From assembly GCF_016894265.1 (NCBI RefSeq), contig NZ_CP069791.1:992001-1056000 (forward strand): 64,000 nucleotides of DNA, written 5' to 3'. A program made the translations under genes and the position numbers. Numbering within the stretch: position 1 is the first letter of the stretch; every line of letters starts with the position of its first letter. The stretch is from Corynebacterium tuberculostearicum (GTDB lineage Bacteria > Actinomycetota > Actinomycetes > Mycobacteriales > Mycobacteriaceae). Below, piece after piece: positions 53,801 to 63,164 of the stretch. The notes below the pieces were generated by a model. The model worked only from the letters and a program-made list of their open reading frames with translations, did not search any database and was not told where the DNA came from.

Positions 53801-54772
53801 TATGCCGCGGCGGATAATGCTGCCGAGAGCGATGAGGTGCAGGAATTTAATTCCTACGTCCCCGAAGCGGATACGGACGCGGACTCGGGCGCCGTTGCTC
53901 AGGCACACCCTGGTGCTGGGGCCGGCTCCAAGCGTGGCAAGAAGCCGCGCCGGGCGACGCGCCGGTCTAAAGCCACGCGCGCGGCTGCAGGCGGCGAGCA
54001 GAAGGCACCGGAAAAGAAATCCGCTCCGGAGAAAGCAACTGGAAAGACCTATGACGAGGCAGTAGCCGAGTTTGAGGCTTCCCCGCGCCGCAAGCGCCGC
54101 ACCCGCGGCAATTCGCGCTCCGATAGGCGCCCGCAGCCGCAGGACTTCGCGGTCTCCGGTGATCAGGACTCCGCCGACACCGGCGGTAACGCTAGCGGGG
54201 CTGAAGCCCAGCGCGGAGAGAAGAGCTCGCGCGAAGAGCGCAAGGCTCGCGGGCGTGGCCGCCGTCGTGCGGTGCGCACCCAGCAGGCCAAGCGTCGGAC
54301 CACCTCGCGCGTGCCGCACGAGGTCAAGGAAAAGGCGCAGGAGCACGAGCACAAGCAGGCGGGCGGGTCCGCCGAGCAGCGCCATGAAAAGGCCGCTGGC
54401 ACCGCGCGTGCGGGGCGCGCCGGTGGCAAGGGCCGTGGGCGTCGCCGTGCCGTGCGCCAGGCCGCTCCTAAAAAGGCGGTAGCAGAGAATCCGAAGGTAG
54501 CGAAGACCGCCCCGGGCCGTTCGACGCAGCAGGATGGCTCGTCGGATCGTTCCGGTGCTGGCCAGCGTGCGGCCACGGGCGATACCAAGGTGCTGCGCCG
54601 CGGAAAGAAGAGGGCGGTGCGCAAGAAGGGGACGTCGGCAAGCGCCAAGGCCCCAAAGGCGCAGGATAATCCGGCCCAGAAGCAGTCTTCCGCGAGCGGT
54701 GCGCACAAGGAAATGTCGCGCGCTAAGTCTGGGCGCGGCCGACGCCGCGTAGCACGGCGAAGCACGTCTTAG
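50891..54772 (+). CDS. rne: Ribonuclease E/G
   Basis: 1293 residues. RNA-processing endonuclease. Order: a short N-terminal helical module like the IF2-N domain (YSLAKQLGLSSRELVAQLKDMGL, ~35-60), a long acidic Ala/Glu-rich disordered stretch (~75-370), the S1 domain (GNIYLGRVQNVLPSMEAAFVDIGQGRNGVLY, ~460), the RNase E/G catalytic domain with TVIDVNTG (~720), the Zn-link Cys pair ECECCNGRG (~818), and a very basic C-terminal tail (~1000-1293) for RNA or protein contacts. In actinobacteria the S1-catalytic core is embedded between such extensions. ATG at 50891 with AGGAG upstream; the frame continues upstream without support. rplU and rpmA follow. Confidence 0.94.
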   Translation: MVAQNSQETTESLKAAASLAQNLDRSQLKDKTRVYSLAKQLGLSSRELVAQLKDMGLKKSAQSSLSREEAGQVLDTVANAAAVADAPATSPEASTQAPAEEAKGEAAAQSEENADEDKEKKPAKKRTKRARKATRKSAAVEPEEPADAAEPGEGEQSAEDEEHLRHRVRKNVDNEISQIEDKVEASLAQAAAETGAAAEGPEDAEAAEPEAAEATDEADEAPASALDTGTVDAAKLHEVLAEAGEDFEDDYYAPHIVPRAESEEDSDHYDFAPIFMAPQQDEAGAFAPAVDAAEEDFSADDSARDDDEGAADSAEDSREHSGSGSDRGSGKSEGRRRGRRGASRGRGAGAKREEQAGEPEHIEEPKAIRGSTRIEAQKRRRAELREKGRTRQHIVSQAEFLARREAVERTMVVRDKEREDGAGIITQVGVLEDDLLVEHFVTTESQASLIGNIYLGRVQNVLPSMEAAFVDIGQGRNGVLYAGEIDWRKTKLHGRARKVENALKSGDQVLVQVAKDPIGHKGARLTTQISLAGRYLVYVPGGRSAGISRKLPAPERKRLKDILGRVVPGDGGAIIRTAAENVPEEAIATDVNRLHSRWEDIVAHAKKEKSSKGAKPVTMYEEPNMLIKVVRDLFNEDFTELIVDGKRSFNTVRAYVDSMAPDLADRVVRYRAKDHGGQDAFEAYRIDEQLHKALSRKVWLPSGGTLVIDRTEAMTVIDVNTGKFTGSGGNLEETVTRNNLEAAEEIVRQMRLRDLGGMIVVDFIDMVLPENQDLVLRRLKEALGRDRTRHQVSEVTSLGLVQMTRKRLGTGLVETFSTECECCNGRGIIIHQYPVDEAEDDQRSKHSGRKSKAHKKHHHDPQQHPTAVAMQKHELDDAPESSSKPKRFKKTQAPVYGTENDEAARDSAKTSLEDLVANVVVDERGPAQSQAESEEHNGDHDRSKERGRRRGRRRVRKQTQTEVSDIEAIAYAAADNAAESDEVQEFNSYVPEADTDADSGAVAQAHPGAGAGSKRGKKPRRATRRSKATRAAAGGEQKAPEKKSAPEKATGKTYDEAVAEFEASPRRKRRTRGNSRSDRRPQPQDFAVSGDQDSADTGGNASGAEAQRGEKSSREERKARGRGRRRAVRTQQAKRRTTSRVPHEVKEKAQEHEHKQAGGSAEQRHEKAAGTARAGRAGGKGRGRRRAVRQAAPKKAVAENPKVAKTAPGRSTQQDGSSDRSGAGQRAATGDTKVLRRGKKRAVRKKGTSASAKAPKAQDNPAQKQSSASGAHKEMSRAKSGRGRRRVARRSTS

Positions 54773-54783
54773 GGCTACGCCAC

Positions 54784-54820
54784 GCGGGCACAAAAAGCGT
54801 GGTTTGTATTTTGTGCCCGC
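54784..54820. terminator. Hairpin after rne
   Basis: GCGGGCACAAAA (54784-54795) pairs perfectly with TTTTGTGCCCGC (54809-54820), 11 nt after the rne stop. The A/T bases lie inside the stem rather than after it. Confidence 0.65.
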
Positions 54821-54839
54821 TACGGGGTAGTCTTTGACA

Positions 54840-54998
54840 GTCGCTGTTTAGTACTCACGGCGCTGGATCAGTCCGACACTCACTAAGTGAGCTGTGCGGG
54901 CATGTTCGCGCGGGAACTAAACGCAATATGTAAGTGTCCATTCGGAACGTGGCCTCCCCGGTTGCTTCCGAGCGAGTTTAGATAAGGGGTAACCCTCT
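54840..54998 (+). promoter_or_regulatory. Structured leader of rplU-rpmA
   Basis: TAGTCT (54828-54833) is a plausible -10, giving a ~159-nt leader. GTTTAGT (54846-54852) can pair with ACTAAAC (54916-54922), enclosing a CTCAC-TAA-GTGAG hairpin (about 54879-54891). Such a leader could serve autoregulation by L21 or attenuation; this is inferred. Confidence 0.45.
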
Positions 54999-55304
54999 AT
55001 GTACGCGATCGTCAAGACCGGCGGCAAGCAGTACAAGGTTGCTGAAGGTGACCTCGTCAAGGTCGAGAAGATCGAGGGTGAGCCAGGCTCTGCCGTAGCT
55101 CTCACCCCGGTTCTGCTCGTCGATGGCGCCGATGTTAAGTCCAAGGCTTCCGACTTGGAGAAGGTTTCTGTCTCCGCAGAAATCGTTGAGCAGGGTAAGG
55201 GCCCGAAGGTCGATATCCTGAAGTACAAGAATAAGACTGGTTACAAGAGGCGTCTGGGCCACCGTCAGCCTGTGACCACCTTGAAGATCACCGGTATCAA
55301 GTAA
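54999..55304 (+). CDS. rplU: 50S ribosomal protein L21
   Basis: 101 residues. [25 protein letters not shown] is the L21 start and [26 protein letters not shown] the signature end. It binds 23S rRNA near L20. Precedes rpmA by 41 nt. The 159-nt leader before it can fold. Confidence 0.98.
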   Translation: MYAIVKTGGKQYKVAEGDLVKVEKIEGEPGSAVALTPVLLVDGADVKSKASDLEKVSVSAEIVEQGKGPKVDILKYKNKTGYKRRLGHRQPVTTLKITGIK

Positions 55305-55345
55305 GCCTTAACCGGCTGTAATTATCCCTAAAGGAGGGAAACCAC

Positions 55346-55624
55346 ATGGCACACAAGAAGGGTGCTTCCAGCTCCAGCAACGGTCGCGATTCCGAGTCCA
55401 AGCGTCTCGGTGTCAAGCGCTTCGGTGGTCAGCAGGTTAATGCCGGCGAGATCATCGTGCGTCAGCGCGGTACCAAGTTCCACCCAGGTGAGAACGTAGG
55501 CCGCGGCGGCGACGATACCCTGTTCGCGCTTGCAGCTGGCTCCGTTGAGTTCGGTATCAAGCGTGGCCGTCGTATGGTCAACATCGTTCCGGCTGAAGAG
55601 GTTGCTGCAGAGGCAACTGCCTAA
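55346..55624 (+). CDS. rpmA: 50S ribosomal protein L27
   Basis: 92 residues. [29 protein letters not shown] is the L27 N-terminus that reaches the peptidyl-transferase centre; here it starts directly without the cleaved extension found in Firmicutes. AGGAGGG lies upstream. Followed by a terminator and obg. Confidence 0.98.
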   Translation: MAHKKGASSSSNGRDSESKRLGVKRFGGQQVNAGEIIVRQRGTKFHPGENVGRGGDDTLFALAAGSVEFGIKRGRRMVNIVPAEEVAAEATA

Positions 55625-55641
55625 CTAAGGCCGATGAGGTT

Positions 55642-55690
55642 AATCCTCGAGCCTGCCCCACAGTAGTGTGAGGGTGGCTCGAGGATTTTC
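55642..55690 (+). terminator. Terminator after rpmA
   Basis: AATCCTCGAGCC (55642-55653) pairs perfectly with GGCTCGAGGATT (55676-55687), followed by TTCTGGTTTT. Strong, so obg has its own promoter. Confidence 0.88.
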
Positions 55691-55867
55691 TGGTTTTGTG
55701 GATACCGAAACGAGGCTCCACCCGGGTAATAGATACACCACGCTAGCGTACACAACCGATGGGATGGCCCACGAGGTAGGCCGTCTCTGTCAGCTGCGGT
55801 TGGAGTCCAGCCCAAGACACGCATTACACTGGCGGGGACAAAGATTTAACTAACGGAGGGTTTGACC

Positions 55868-57400
55868 ATGGCACGTTTTATTGACCGCGTTGTCCTGCAC
55901 CTGCAAGCAGGCGATGGTGGACACGGCTGTGTGTCTGTCCACCGCGAGAAGTTTAAGCCTTTGGGCGGCCCAGATGGCGGCAATGGTGGCCACGGTGGCG
56001 ACATCATCCTCGAGGTTTCTGAACAAATCCATACGCTTATGGATTTCCATTACCGCCCGCATATTAAGGCGCAGCGCGGCGGCAATGGCGCCGGCGATAT
56101 GCGCAATGGTGCTCGCGGTGAAGACCTGATTTTGGAGGTCCCAGCGGGCACGGTGGTGCGCACCGAAAAGGGCGAAACCTTGGCGGACCTTACTGTTCCG
56201 GGAACACGGTTCGTGGCCGCAGAAGGCGGCTTTGGTGGTTTGGGCAATGCCGCATTGGCCTCGAAGAATCGTAAGGCACCGGGCTTTGCCCTCCAGGGGG
56301 AGCCGGGCCAAGCCCATGATCTCATTCTGGAGCTGAAGTCCATGGCGGATGTAGGGCTAGTGGGCTTTCCGTCGGCAGGCAAGTCCTCGCTCATCTCGGT
56401 GTTATCGGCCGCGAAGCCAAAAATTGGTGATTATCCCTTTACCACGCTGCAGCCGAACCTCGGCGTGGTGGATATGGGAGATAGCTCCTTTACCATCGCG
56501 GACGTACCGGGACTTATCCCAGGTGCGGCCGATGGCAAGGGCCTAGGCCTGGATTTCTTGCGCCACATTGAGCGTACGGCGGTCCTGGCACACGTAGTTG
56601 ATACTGCCACCATTGAGCCCGGCCGTGATCCGGTCTCTGATATTGAGGCGATGGAAAATGAATTGGCTAAGTACCAGGAGGCTTTGCAGGAAGATACTGG
56701 TTTAGGGGATCTGCGTGAGCGCCCGCGCGTCATCATCTTGAATAAGGCAGATGTGCCTGAGGCCGAAGAGCTGGCGGAATTTGTCAAGGATGATCTGGAA
56801 GAGAAGTTTGGCTGGCCTGTCTTTATTATTTCGGCCGTCGCTCGCAAGGGGCTGGATCCGCTGAAGTTCCGGCTCATGGATATGGTTACTGAGCACCGTA
56901 AGGCCCAGCCGTTGCCAAAGAAGGATAAGAACCACACCGTTATCCATCCCAAGGCGCAGGGCCATAAGAAACATACCGGCGCGTTTGCTGATTTCACCGT
57001 GAAGGCCGATCCTGAGGTCGAGGGTGGCTTCATTGTTGAGGGCAAGAAGATTGATCGCTGGATTACCCAGACTGACTTTGAAAATGATGAGGCAGTGGGC
57101 TTCTTGGCGGACCGCTTGGCCAAGGCCGGTGTGGAGGATGAGCTGCGCGAGCAGGGTGCTGTGGAAGGCTGCCCGGTGACTATCGGCGGCATTACCTTCG
57201 AGTGGGAGCCGATGACCGGCGGTGATCCGACGATGGCAAGCCGTGGCGAGGACGCCCGCCTGAAGGGCACCGGCCGCGTTTCCGCCGCCGAGCGCAAGCG
57301 TGCCTCGCAGGCGCGCCGTGGCCTTATTGATGAGTACGATTATGGCAATGATGAAGAGGTCACCCGCGAGGGCGCTAACCGCGATAGGTGGCAGGGCTAG
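55868..57400 (+). CDS. obg: GTPase Obg/CgtA, ribosome assembly
   Basis: 510 residues. The N-terminal Obg fold has glycine-rich [18 protein letters not shown] and [16 protein letters not shown] (~10-55). The G domain begins [18 protein letters not shown] (~165), with [15 protein letters not shown] (switch/G3) and NKAD (G4). The C-terminal OCT-like domain follows (~360-440), then a basic tail. It acts in 50S assembly and stress control. GGAGGG precedes the ATG; an in-frame TTG at 55862 is less likely. Confidence 0.96.
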   Translation: MARFIDRVVLHLQAGDGGHGCVSVHREKFKPLGGPDGGNGGHGGDIILEVSEQIHTLMDFHYRPHIKAQRGGNGAGDMRNGARGEDLILEVPAGTVVRTEKGETLADLTVPGTRFVAAEGGFGGLGNAALASKNRKAPGFALQGEPGQAHDLILELKSMADVGLVGFPSAGKSSLISVLSAAKPKIGDYPFTTLQPNLGVVDMGDSSFTIADVPGLIPGAADGKGLGLDFLRHIERTAVLAHVVDTATIEPGRDPVSDIEAMENELAKYQEALQEDTGLGDLRERPRVIILNKADVPEAEELAEFVKDDLEEKFGWPVFIISAVARKGLDPLKFRLMDMVTEHRKAQPLPKKDKNHTVIHPKAQGHKKHTGAFADFTVKADPEVEGGFIVEGKKIDRWITQTDFENDEAVGFLADRLAKAGVEDELREQGAVEGCPVTIGGITFEWEPMTGGDPTMASRGEDARLKGTGRVSAAERKRASQARRGLIDEYDYGNDEEVTREGANRDRWQG

Positions 57401-57460
57401 TTTCCAGATCCCCCTATTCTTGGGGTGTGCTGGAGGGTGGGCTTTGTAAACTCGGTTGGC

Positions 57461-58693
57461 ATGTCTTCTGATGAACAGAAAGAACCCATCCTTCCGCTTC
57501 CGGTAGAACCTTTTGCCGGTCCTACCGCTGATACCCCTTTCCCGGAACCTCGCGTTGAAAACCCCACTGCTTCAGGGTTTGAGTCGGATCTCCGCCACGA
57601 AATCGCTCAGGCTAAGCGCGTCGTGGTAAAGATTGGTTCCTCTTCTCTCACGGATGAGAACTTCCGTGTCTCCCAGGAAAAGATTGATCACATCGTCGAT
57701 GCCGTCCATGCGCGTATGGGCCGCTCCGATGTCATCATCGTCTCCTCCGGTGCGGTTGCCGCCGGTATGGGCCCGCTCGGCCTGCACCAGCGCCCCACCG
57801 ATTTGGCTACCAAGCAGGCATCCGCGTCCGTCGGCCAGGTGCACTTGGCCTATGTGTGGGGCCAGTCCTTTGCGCGCTATAAGCGCACCATCGGCCAGGT
57901 CCTTCTGACCGCGTCCGATACCGGCCACCGCGACCGTGCCCGCAATGCGCAGCGCACCATCGACCGCCTGCGCCAGTTGCGCACCATCCCGATCGTGAAC
58001 GAGAACGATGCGGTGGCGACGTCCGAGATGCACTTTGGCGATAACGACCGCCTCTCCGCGCTGGTGGCCAACCTGGTGGGCGCTGACGCGCTCTTCCTCT
58101 TCTCTGACGTGGATGGCCTTTACGATAAGAACCCGGCCGAGCCGGATGCCAAGTTCATCGATGAGGTGCGCACCGGCAAGGATCTGAAGGGCGTTGTGGC
58201 TGGCGATGGCGGCAAGGTCGGCACCGGCGGCATGGCCACCAAGGTCTCCGCGGCCCGCCTGGCTACCCGCGGCGGCATTCCAGTGCTGCTGACCTCCACG
58301 GATAATATTGGCCCCGCGCTTGCCGACGCCTCCGTGGGCACCGTCTTCCACACCCGCGAGGAACGCCAGCTGTCCGCCTGGAAGTTCTGGGCGCTCTACT
58401 GCGCCGATACCGGCGGAGCCGTCCGCCTCGACGAGGGCGCCAAGGAGGCCGTCACCAAGGGCGGCACCTCGCTGCTCGCTGTCGGCATTACTGACGTGCA
58501 GGGCGAGTTCAATAAGGGAGAAATCATCGACATCTTGGGCCCGAACGGTGAGGTCATCGGCCGCGGCGAGGTCCGCTTCGACTCCGAGGAGCTCCACGCC
58601 ATCAAGGGCAAGAAGATGGAAGACCTGCCCGAGGAGCAGCGCCGTTCCGTCGTCCACGCGGACTACCTCTCCAACTTCGCCTCCCGCATCTAA
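57461..58693 (+). CDS. proB: Glutamate 5-kinase
   Basis: 410 residues. First step of proline synthesis: phosphorylates glutamate. [15 protein letters not shown] begins the amino-acid kinase domain (~48), with [41 protein letters not shown] and [12 protein letters not shown] as catalytic and binding motifs; a C-terminal PUA domain follows (~320-405). The N-terminal ~45 residues are Pro/Glu-rich and not part of the family core. TAAACT (57447-57452) 8 nt before the ATG suggests a leaderless mRNA, supporting the long start. Confidence 0.95.
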   Translation: MSSDEQKEPILPLPVEPFAGPTADTPFPEPRVENPTASGFESDLRHEIAQAKRVVVKIGSSSLTDENFRVSQEKIDHIVDAVHARMGRSDVIIVSSGAVAAGMGPLGLHQRPTDLATKQASASVGQVHLAYVWGQSFARYKRTIGQVLLTASDTGHRDRARNAQRTIDRLRQLRTIPIVNENDAVATSEMHFGDNDRLSALVANLVGADALFLFSDVDGLYDKNPAEPDAKFIDEVRTGKDLKGVVAGDGGKVGTGGMATKVSAARLATRGGIPVLLTSTDNIGPALADASVGTVFHTREERQLSAWKFWALYCADTGGAVRLDEGAKEAVTKGGTSLLAVGITDVQGEFNKGEIIDILGPNGEVIGRGEVRFDSEELHAIKGKKMEDLPEEQRRSVVHADYLSNFASRI

Positions 58694-58726
58694 ACCCGAG
58701 TCCGAGATTCCCCGTATGGTTGGGGC

Positions 58727-59656
58727 ATGAAGTATTTCATGGGACCGGAAACCTGGCAGCCGATGGTAGAAGACATCGAGGCTGCCGGGCACCAACGCGT
58801 GAGCAGCATCGAGGACGCCGAGGTCTATATCAATAATGCGCCCAACCCGCGCCGCATCCCGGAGATGCCGGCGAATATCGGCTGGGTGCAGCATTGTTAT
58901 ACCGGCGTCAATCAGCTCATCGATGCAGGGGTCATTACCCCAGACGGCGTGCCATGGTGCAACTCCGCCGGCGCCTTTGCCCAGCCAGTGGCCGAATCCG
59001 CACTCGGGCTGGCCCTTTCCCAGGCGCACCACCATAAGGCTTTCGCCCAAGCCGCTACCTGGTCGGTGGCCAAGGAGCTGGACGAGTCCCAGGCCTGGCT
59101 CTATGACCAGCAAGGGCCGAAGAGGGTAGCGATCTTTGGTGCTGGGGGCATCGGCAAGCAGCTCATTAAGCTCCTGCAACCCTTTGGCGTGCACATTACT
59201 GCGGTCAATCGCTCCGGCCGCGCGGTGGAAGGCGCCGATGAGGTCGTGCCCATGGATAAAGCCCAGCACGTGTGGGGCGAGGCGGATTTCATTTTCTGCA
59301 TCCTGCCGGCCACCAAGGACACCGAGGGGCTTATCAATGCCGCCACCTTCCGCGCCATGAAACCCTCCGCCATCTTTATCAATGTCGGCCGCGGCAGCAC
59401 CGTGGTCACTGATGACCTTGTGGAGGCCTTGCGCTGCGGCGACATCGCCGGCGCCGGCTTGGAGGTTATGGATCCCGAGCCGCTGCCCGATGGCCATCCG
59501 CTTTATGACCTGCCCAATTGCACCATGACCCCGCACATGGCCGCCTCTGCGCACGTGGCGCAGTACCACCTGGGCGCTATCTTCAACGCCAATGCCGCGG
59601 CGTGGGAGAGGGGAGAGGCCATGCCCACCCGCGTGGATGCGGAGGCTGGCTACTAA
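58727..59656 (+). CDS. D-isomer 2-hydroxyacid dehydrogenase-like protein (unkdh paralogue 1)
   Basis: 309 residues. VAIFGAGGIGKQLIKLL (~135) is the NAD-binding motif, INVGRGSTVVTDDLVEALR carries the catalytic Arg, LEVMDPEPLPDGHPLYDLPN the catalytic Glu, and CTMTPHMA the catalytic His. C. glutamicum has one such gene (unkdh) between proB and proA. TATGGT (58715-58720) lies 6 nt before the ATG. The second copy follows with a 1-nt overlap. Substrate unknown; a link to proline or glutamate-semialdehyde metabolism is suggested only by position. Confidence 0.88.
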   Translation: MKYFMGPETWQPMVEDIEAAGHQRVSSIEDAEVYINNAPNPRRIPEMPANIGWVQHCYTGVNQLIDAGVITPDGVPWCNSAGAFAQPVAESALGLALSQAHHHKAFAQAATWSVAKELDESQAWLYDQQGPKRVAIFGAGGIGKQLIKLLQPFGVHITAVNRSGRAVEGADEVVPMDKAQHVWGEADFIFCILPATKDTEGLINAATFRAMKPSAIFINVGRGSTVVTDDLVEALRCGDIAGAGLEVMDPEPLPDGHPLYDLPNCTMTPHMAASAHVAQYHLGAIFNANAAAWERGEAMPTRVDAEAGY

Positions 59657-60561
59657 TGAAGTACGCAATGCTGCCCACCCCGTGGGAGGAAACCCTGCAG
59701 GCCCTCGATGCTGCCGGCCACGAGCGTGCCCCGCTGGAGGAGGCCGAGGTGCTCATCTTCAACGGCGGTCCGGATGACTTCCCACAACCCCTGCCGCCGA
59801 GCGTGGGCTTGGTGCAGGTTCCTTTTGCCGGGGTAGACCATCTGCTCGAGGTCATGCGAAATACCTCCGCCCGCTGGTCCAACGCGGCAGGACTGTATGA
59901 TGCCACCGTGGCCGAGTCCACCATTGCGCTCCTGCTCGCCCAATTGCATGCGCATAAGCGCGTGGGGACGAGCTGGGATAACCGCGATGAGGTCGAGGAC
60001 CACACCAGCTTCCTTTTTGAGGATAAGACGGTGGCGGTGGTGGGTGCCGGGGGCATCGGCAAGCGGCTTATCCGCATGCTGGAGGGCTTTGGCCCACGCA
60101 TCATAGCGGTCAATCGCTCCGGTAACCCGGTTGAAGGCGCCGATGAAACCTATGCCACTTCCGATATCGAGCGCGTGTGGCCGGCTGCCGATTATTTCGT
60201 TGCGCTGGCGCCGCTCACGGACCAGACCTACCAGCTTTTCGACGCCGCCGCTTTCCGCGCCATGCCTAACCACGCCGTGATTATTAACGTCGGCCGTGGG
60301 CCACTGGTGGATACCGAGGCCCTTGTTGACGCTCTCCGCTCCGGCCAGATCGCCGGCGCCGGCCTCGACGTCACCAATCCAGAACCGTTGCCTGATGGCC
60401 ACCCGCTATGGGAGATGCCCAACGTGGTCATTACCCCGCACCTTGCCAATCCACCGTATTCGGTGCGCCACCGCATCGGTGCGCATGCAGCAAAGGTCAT
60501 GGAGCGCTTTGCCGCCGGTGAGGCAATCCCCACGGAAGTAGATACTGAAGCCGGCTACTGA
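59656..60561 (+). CDS. D-isomer 2-hydroxyacid dehydrogenase-like protein (unkdh paralogue 2)
   Basis: 301 residues, clearly homologous to the preceding gene: both begin MKY, both have VAVxGAGGIGK, NVGRG, NPEPLPDGHPL and TPH, and both end in VDxEAGY. The N-terminal substrate-binding lobe differs much more than the NAD lobe, suggesting a changed substrate. Its ATG overlaps the TAA of paralogue 1 by one base. It is a tandem duplication inside the proB-proA interval. proA follows 97 nt later with its own promoter. Confidence 0.88.
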   Translation: MKYAMLPTPWEETLQALDAAGHERAPLEEAEVLIFNGGPDDFPQPLPPSVGLVQVPFAGVDHLLEVMRNTSARWSNAAGLYDATVAESTIALLLAQLHAHKRVGTSWDNRDEVEDHTSFLFEDKTVAVVGAGGIGKRLIRMLEGFGPRIIAVNRSGNPVEGADETYATSDIERVWPAADYFVALAPLTDQTYQLFDAAAFRAMPNHAVIINVGRGPLVDTEALVDALRSGQIAGAGLDVTNPEPLPDGHPLWEMPNVVITPHLANPPYSVRHRIGAHAAKVMERFAAGEAIPTEVDTEAGY

Positions 60562-60658
60562 TGGATAGCCCCGGTAACCGCGTTGACGATGGCTAGCTCA
60601 ACCCCACCGCGGCTGAGGTCGCTGAAATGCGCGTGGCCTTTCGTTAGGCTGGTATGGC

Positions 60659-61927
60659 ATGAGCAACACTGAACGCGAAGAAGTTCTGTCCAAAGCCCGT
60701 GCTGCCAAGGATGTTGCGCCCGTCGTGGCGCAGCTATCCACGCCGCGCAAGAATGAAATCTTGCAGCGCGCAGCCGAAAACCTCATTGCCCACACCGAGG
60801 ATATCCTCGCCGCTAATAAGCAAGATATCGAAGCTGGCCGCGAGCGCGGCATGTCCGAGTCCCTTATTGACCGCCTGTCCCTCGACGCCGCTCGCGTGGA
60901 GGGCATCGCTGGCGGCCTGCGCCAGGTTGCCAGTCTGCAGGACCCAGTAGGGGAGATCCTGCAGGGCCGCACCATGGACAATGGCATCCAGATGAAGCAG
61001 GTGCGCGTCCCGCTCGGTGTGATGGGCATGGTCTATGAGGCCCGCCCGAACGTCACGGTGGACGCCTTTGGGTTGGCGATCAAGTCCGGCAACGTGCCGC
61101 TTTTACGCGGCTCTAAATCTGCCCGCAATTCCAATACCAAGCTGGTAAAAATCCTGCAGGATACCCTCGCCGAGTTTGACCTTCCGCGCGAGGGCGTGCA
61201 GCTTCTGCCGTGCGAGACCCACGATTCCGTCCAGGACCTCATCACCGCTCGCGGCCTAGTGGACCTTGTTATCCCGCGCGGCGGTGCGAAGCTCATTGAA
61301 GCCGTGGTCACCGGCGCTACCGTCCCGGCCATTGAGACCGGCACCGGCAACTGCCATTTCTACGTGGACGCCTCAGCTGACTTGGACAAGGCCATCGACA
61401 TGGTCATCAACGGCAAGACCCGTCGCACCTCCGTATGCAACTCTACGGAGTGCGTGCTTATCGACGCCGCCTTGGACGACTCCGCCAAGCTGCGCATCAT
61501 CACCGCACTGCAGGAGGTGGGCGTGACCATCCACGGCGACGTCGCCGAGCTCGAAGCCTTCGGCGTCAAGGATGCCGTGCAGGCCACCGATGAGGACTGG
61601 CGCGAGGAGTCGCTGTCCATGGATATCTGCGCCAAGGTGGTCGACGGCGTCGACGGTGCCATTGTCCACATCGCCGAGTTCACCACTGGCCACACCGAGG
61701 CCATCGCCGCGCAGGATGCCGACGTCCTAGTGAAGTTCGGCAACGAGGTAGATGCCGCCGCGGTCATGCTCAACGCCTCTACCGCTTTCACCGATGGCGA
61801 GGTCTACGGCATGGGCGCCGAAATCGGCATTTCCACCCAGAAGCTGCACGCCCGCGGCCCGATGGCGCTGCCGGAGCTCACCTCTTCTAAGTGGATCCTG
61901 CAGGGTACCGGACAGACCCGCCCCTAG
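60659..61927 (+). CDS. proA: Gamma-glutamyl phosphate reductase
   Basis: 422 residues. Second step of proline synthesis: reduces glutamyl-5-phosphate to the semialdehyde with NADPH. GVMGMVYEARPNVTVDAFGLAIKSGN, LLRGSKSARNSN and TGTGNCHFYVDASADL are family motifs; the catalytic Cys is in TSVCNSTECVLID (~260). TAGGCT (60645-60650) 8 nt before the ATG fits a leaderless transcript. nadD follows 23 nt later. Confidence 0.96.
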   Translation: MSNTEREEVLSKARAAKDVAPVVAQLSTPRKNEILQRAAENLIAHTEDILAANKQDIEAGRERGMSESLIDRLSLDAARVEGIAGGLRQVASLQDPVGEILQGRTMDNGIQMKQVRVPLGVMGMVYEARPNVTVDAFGLAIKSGNVPLLRGSKSARNSNTKLVKILQDTLAEFDLPREGVQLLPCETHDSVQDLITARGLVDLVIPRGGAKLIEAVVTGATVPAIETGTGNCHFYVDASADLDKAIDMVINGKTRRTSVCNSTECVLIDAALDDSAKLRIITALQEVGVTIHGDVAELEAFGVKDAVQATDEDWREESLSMDICAKVVDGVDGAIVHIAEFTTGHTEAIAAQDADVLVKFGNEVDAAAVMLNASTAFTDGEVYGMGAEIGISTQKLHARGPMALPELTSSKWILQGTGQTRP

Positions 61928-61950
61928 TGGTGCGGCTATAATCACCACCC

Positions 61951-62568
61951 ATGACTAGCCCACAGCGCATCGGCATCATGGGTGGCACCTTTGATCCCAT
62001 CCACAACGGCCACTTGGTAGCGGCCAGTGAGGCCGCACACCGCTTTGCCCTCGATACCGTCATCTTTGTTCCCACCGGCCAGCCGTGGCAAAAGTCCCAC
62101 CGCGACGTCACTGCGGCCGAGCACCGCTACTTGATGACGATGGTGGCCACGGCCTCCAATCCGAGATTTACCGTCTCGCGCGTAGACATTGACCGCGAGG
62201 GGCCCACCTATACAATCGATACGCTGCGCGACCTGCGTGAACTCTTCCCAGATGCGGAGTTTTATTTCATTACCGGTGCCGATTCGCTGGCCTCCATCAT
62301 GAGCTGGCATAACTGGGAAGAGATGCTGGAGATGGCGCACTTTGTGGGCGTGACCCGCCCCGGCTATGAATTGAGCGCAGATATGCTACCTGCCGATGCG
62401 CAAGAGGCTATCGATCTTATCGATATCCCCGCCATGGCCATTTCCTCCACGGCGTGCCGCGAACGCGCCGGGCAGGGGCAACCCGTGTGGTACCTCGTTC
62501 CGGATGGGGTGGTGCAGTACATCACCAAGAACAATCTCTATGGGCCTAACCCAGATAAGCCCCTATAG
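61951..62568 (+). CDS. nadD: Nicotinate-nucleotide adenylyltransferase
   Basis: 205 residues. [20 protein letters not shown] holds the GxFxPxHxGH nucleotidyltransferase motif; ISSTACRER near the end is the ISxTxxR motif. It makes deamido-NAD in NAD synthesis. A perfect TATAAT (61937-61942) stands 8 nt before the ATG, so leaderless initiation is likely. Downstream order rsfS-gpgP-degV is the same as in Mycobacterium tuberculosis (Rv2421c-Rv2417c region). Confidence 0.96.
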   Translation: MTSPQRIGIMGGTFDPIHNGHLVAASEAAHRFALDTVIFVPTGQPWQKSHRDVTAAEHRYLMTMVATASNPRFTVSRVDIDREGPTYTIDTLRDLRELFPDAEFYFITGADSLASIMSWHNWEEMLEMAHFVGVTRPGYELSADMLPADAQEAIDLIDIPAMAISSTACRERAGQGQPVWYLVPDGVVQYITKNNLYGPNPDKPL

Positions 62569-62687
62569 AAACTTCCGCGGCCTTCCCCAGATTTTGGGCA
62601 CGGGCCTGCTAAACGTGCAAGAATAGACTCTCAATAGAGATAGTTCATACCGAATATACTCAGACGCGAAAAGGGAATTTTTACACA

Positions 62688-63158
62688 TTGTCTACTTCTG
62701 ATCTTGCCCGCCGCATGGCAGAAACCGCGGCCCACGCCGCGCAAGAAAAGCTGGCCACCAATATCGCGGCCATTGATGTCTCCGATGTCCTCGCTATCAC
62801 CGAGGTCTTCGTACTCGCTTCTGCAGACAACGAGCGCCAGGTTGGCTCCATCGTGGATGAAGTCGAAGACGAAATGACTAAGCAGGGCTTCGAGCCACAG
62901 CGCCGTGAGGGCAACCGCGAAAACCGCTGGGTGCTGCTGGATTATGGCAATATCGTTGTCCACGTTCAGCGCAATGACCAGCGCGAGTTCTATGGCCTGG
63001 ACCGCCTGTACCACGATTGCCCGGCACTAGAGATTGAGGGCATCGAGGCCCCAGAGCGCCCCGGTGAATGGACCAATGGCGTCAACCCGCGCGAGGTCGA
63101 TTCCATTGATGAGCTCCCGCTGGCCGATAAGGTCCCTGGTGAGGACGAGGAGCTTTAA
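62688..63158 (+). CDS. rsfS: Ribosomal silencing factor RsfS
   Basis: 156 residues. Iojap/RsfS family: binds L14 and blocks subunit joining under starvation. ITEVFVLASADNERQVGSIVDEVEDEM and NRWVLLDYGNIVVHVQRNDQREFYGLDRLY are the conserved family segments. The start is a TTG at 62688; it fits the family N-terminus (LARRMAETAAHAA) and no nearby ATG does. The C-terminal ~40 residues are acidic and variable. gpgP follows after 6 nt. Confidence 0.93.
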   Translation: MSTSDLARRMAETAAHAAQEKLATNIAAIDVSDVLAITEVFVLASADNERQVGSIVDEVEDEMTKQGFEPQRREGNRENRWVLLDYGNIVVHVQRNDQREFYGLDRLYHDCPALEIEGIEAPERPGEWTNGVNPREVDSIDELPLADKVPGEDEEL

Positions 63159-63164
63159 ACCCGC

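Noticed and set aside
57572..59668. 698-codon minus-strand frame opposite proB and unkdh
   Set aside because: Spans two real genes and their intergenic region on the other strand, and has low-complexity His/Gly-rich composition.
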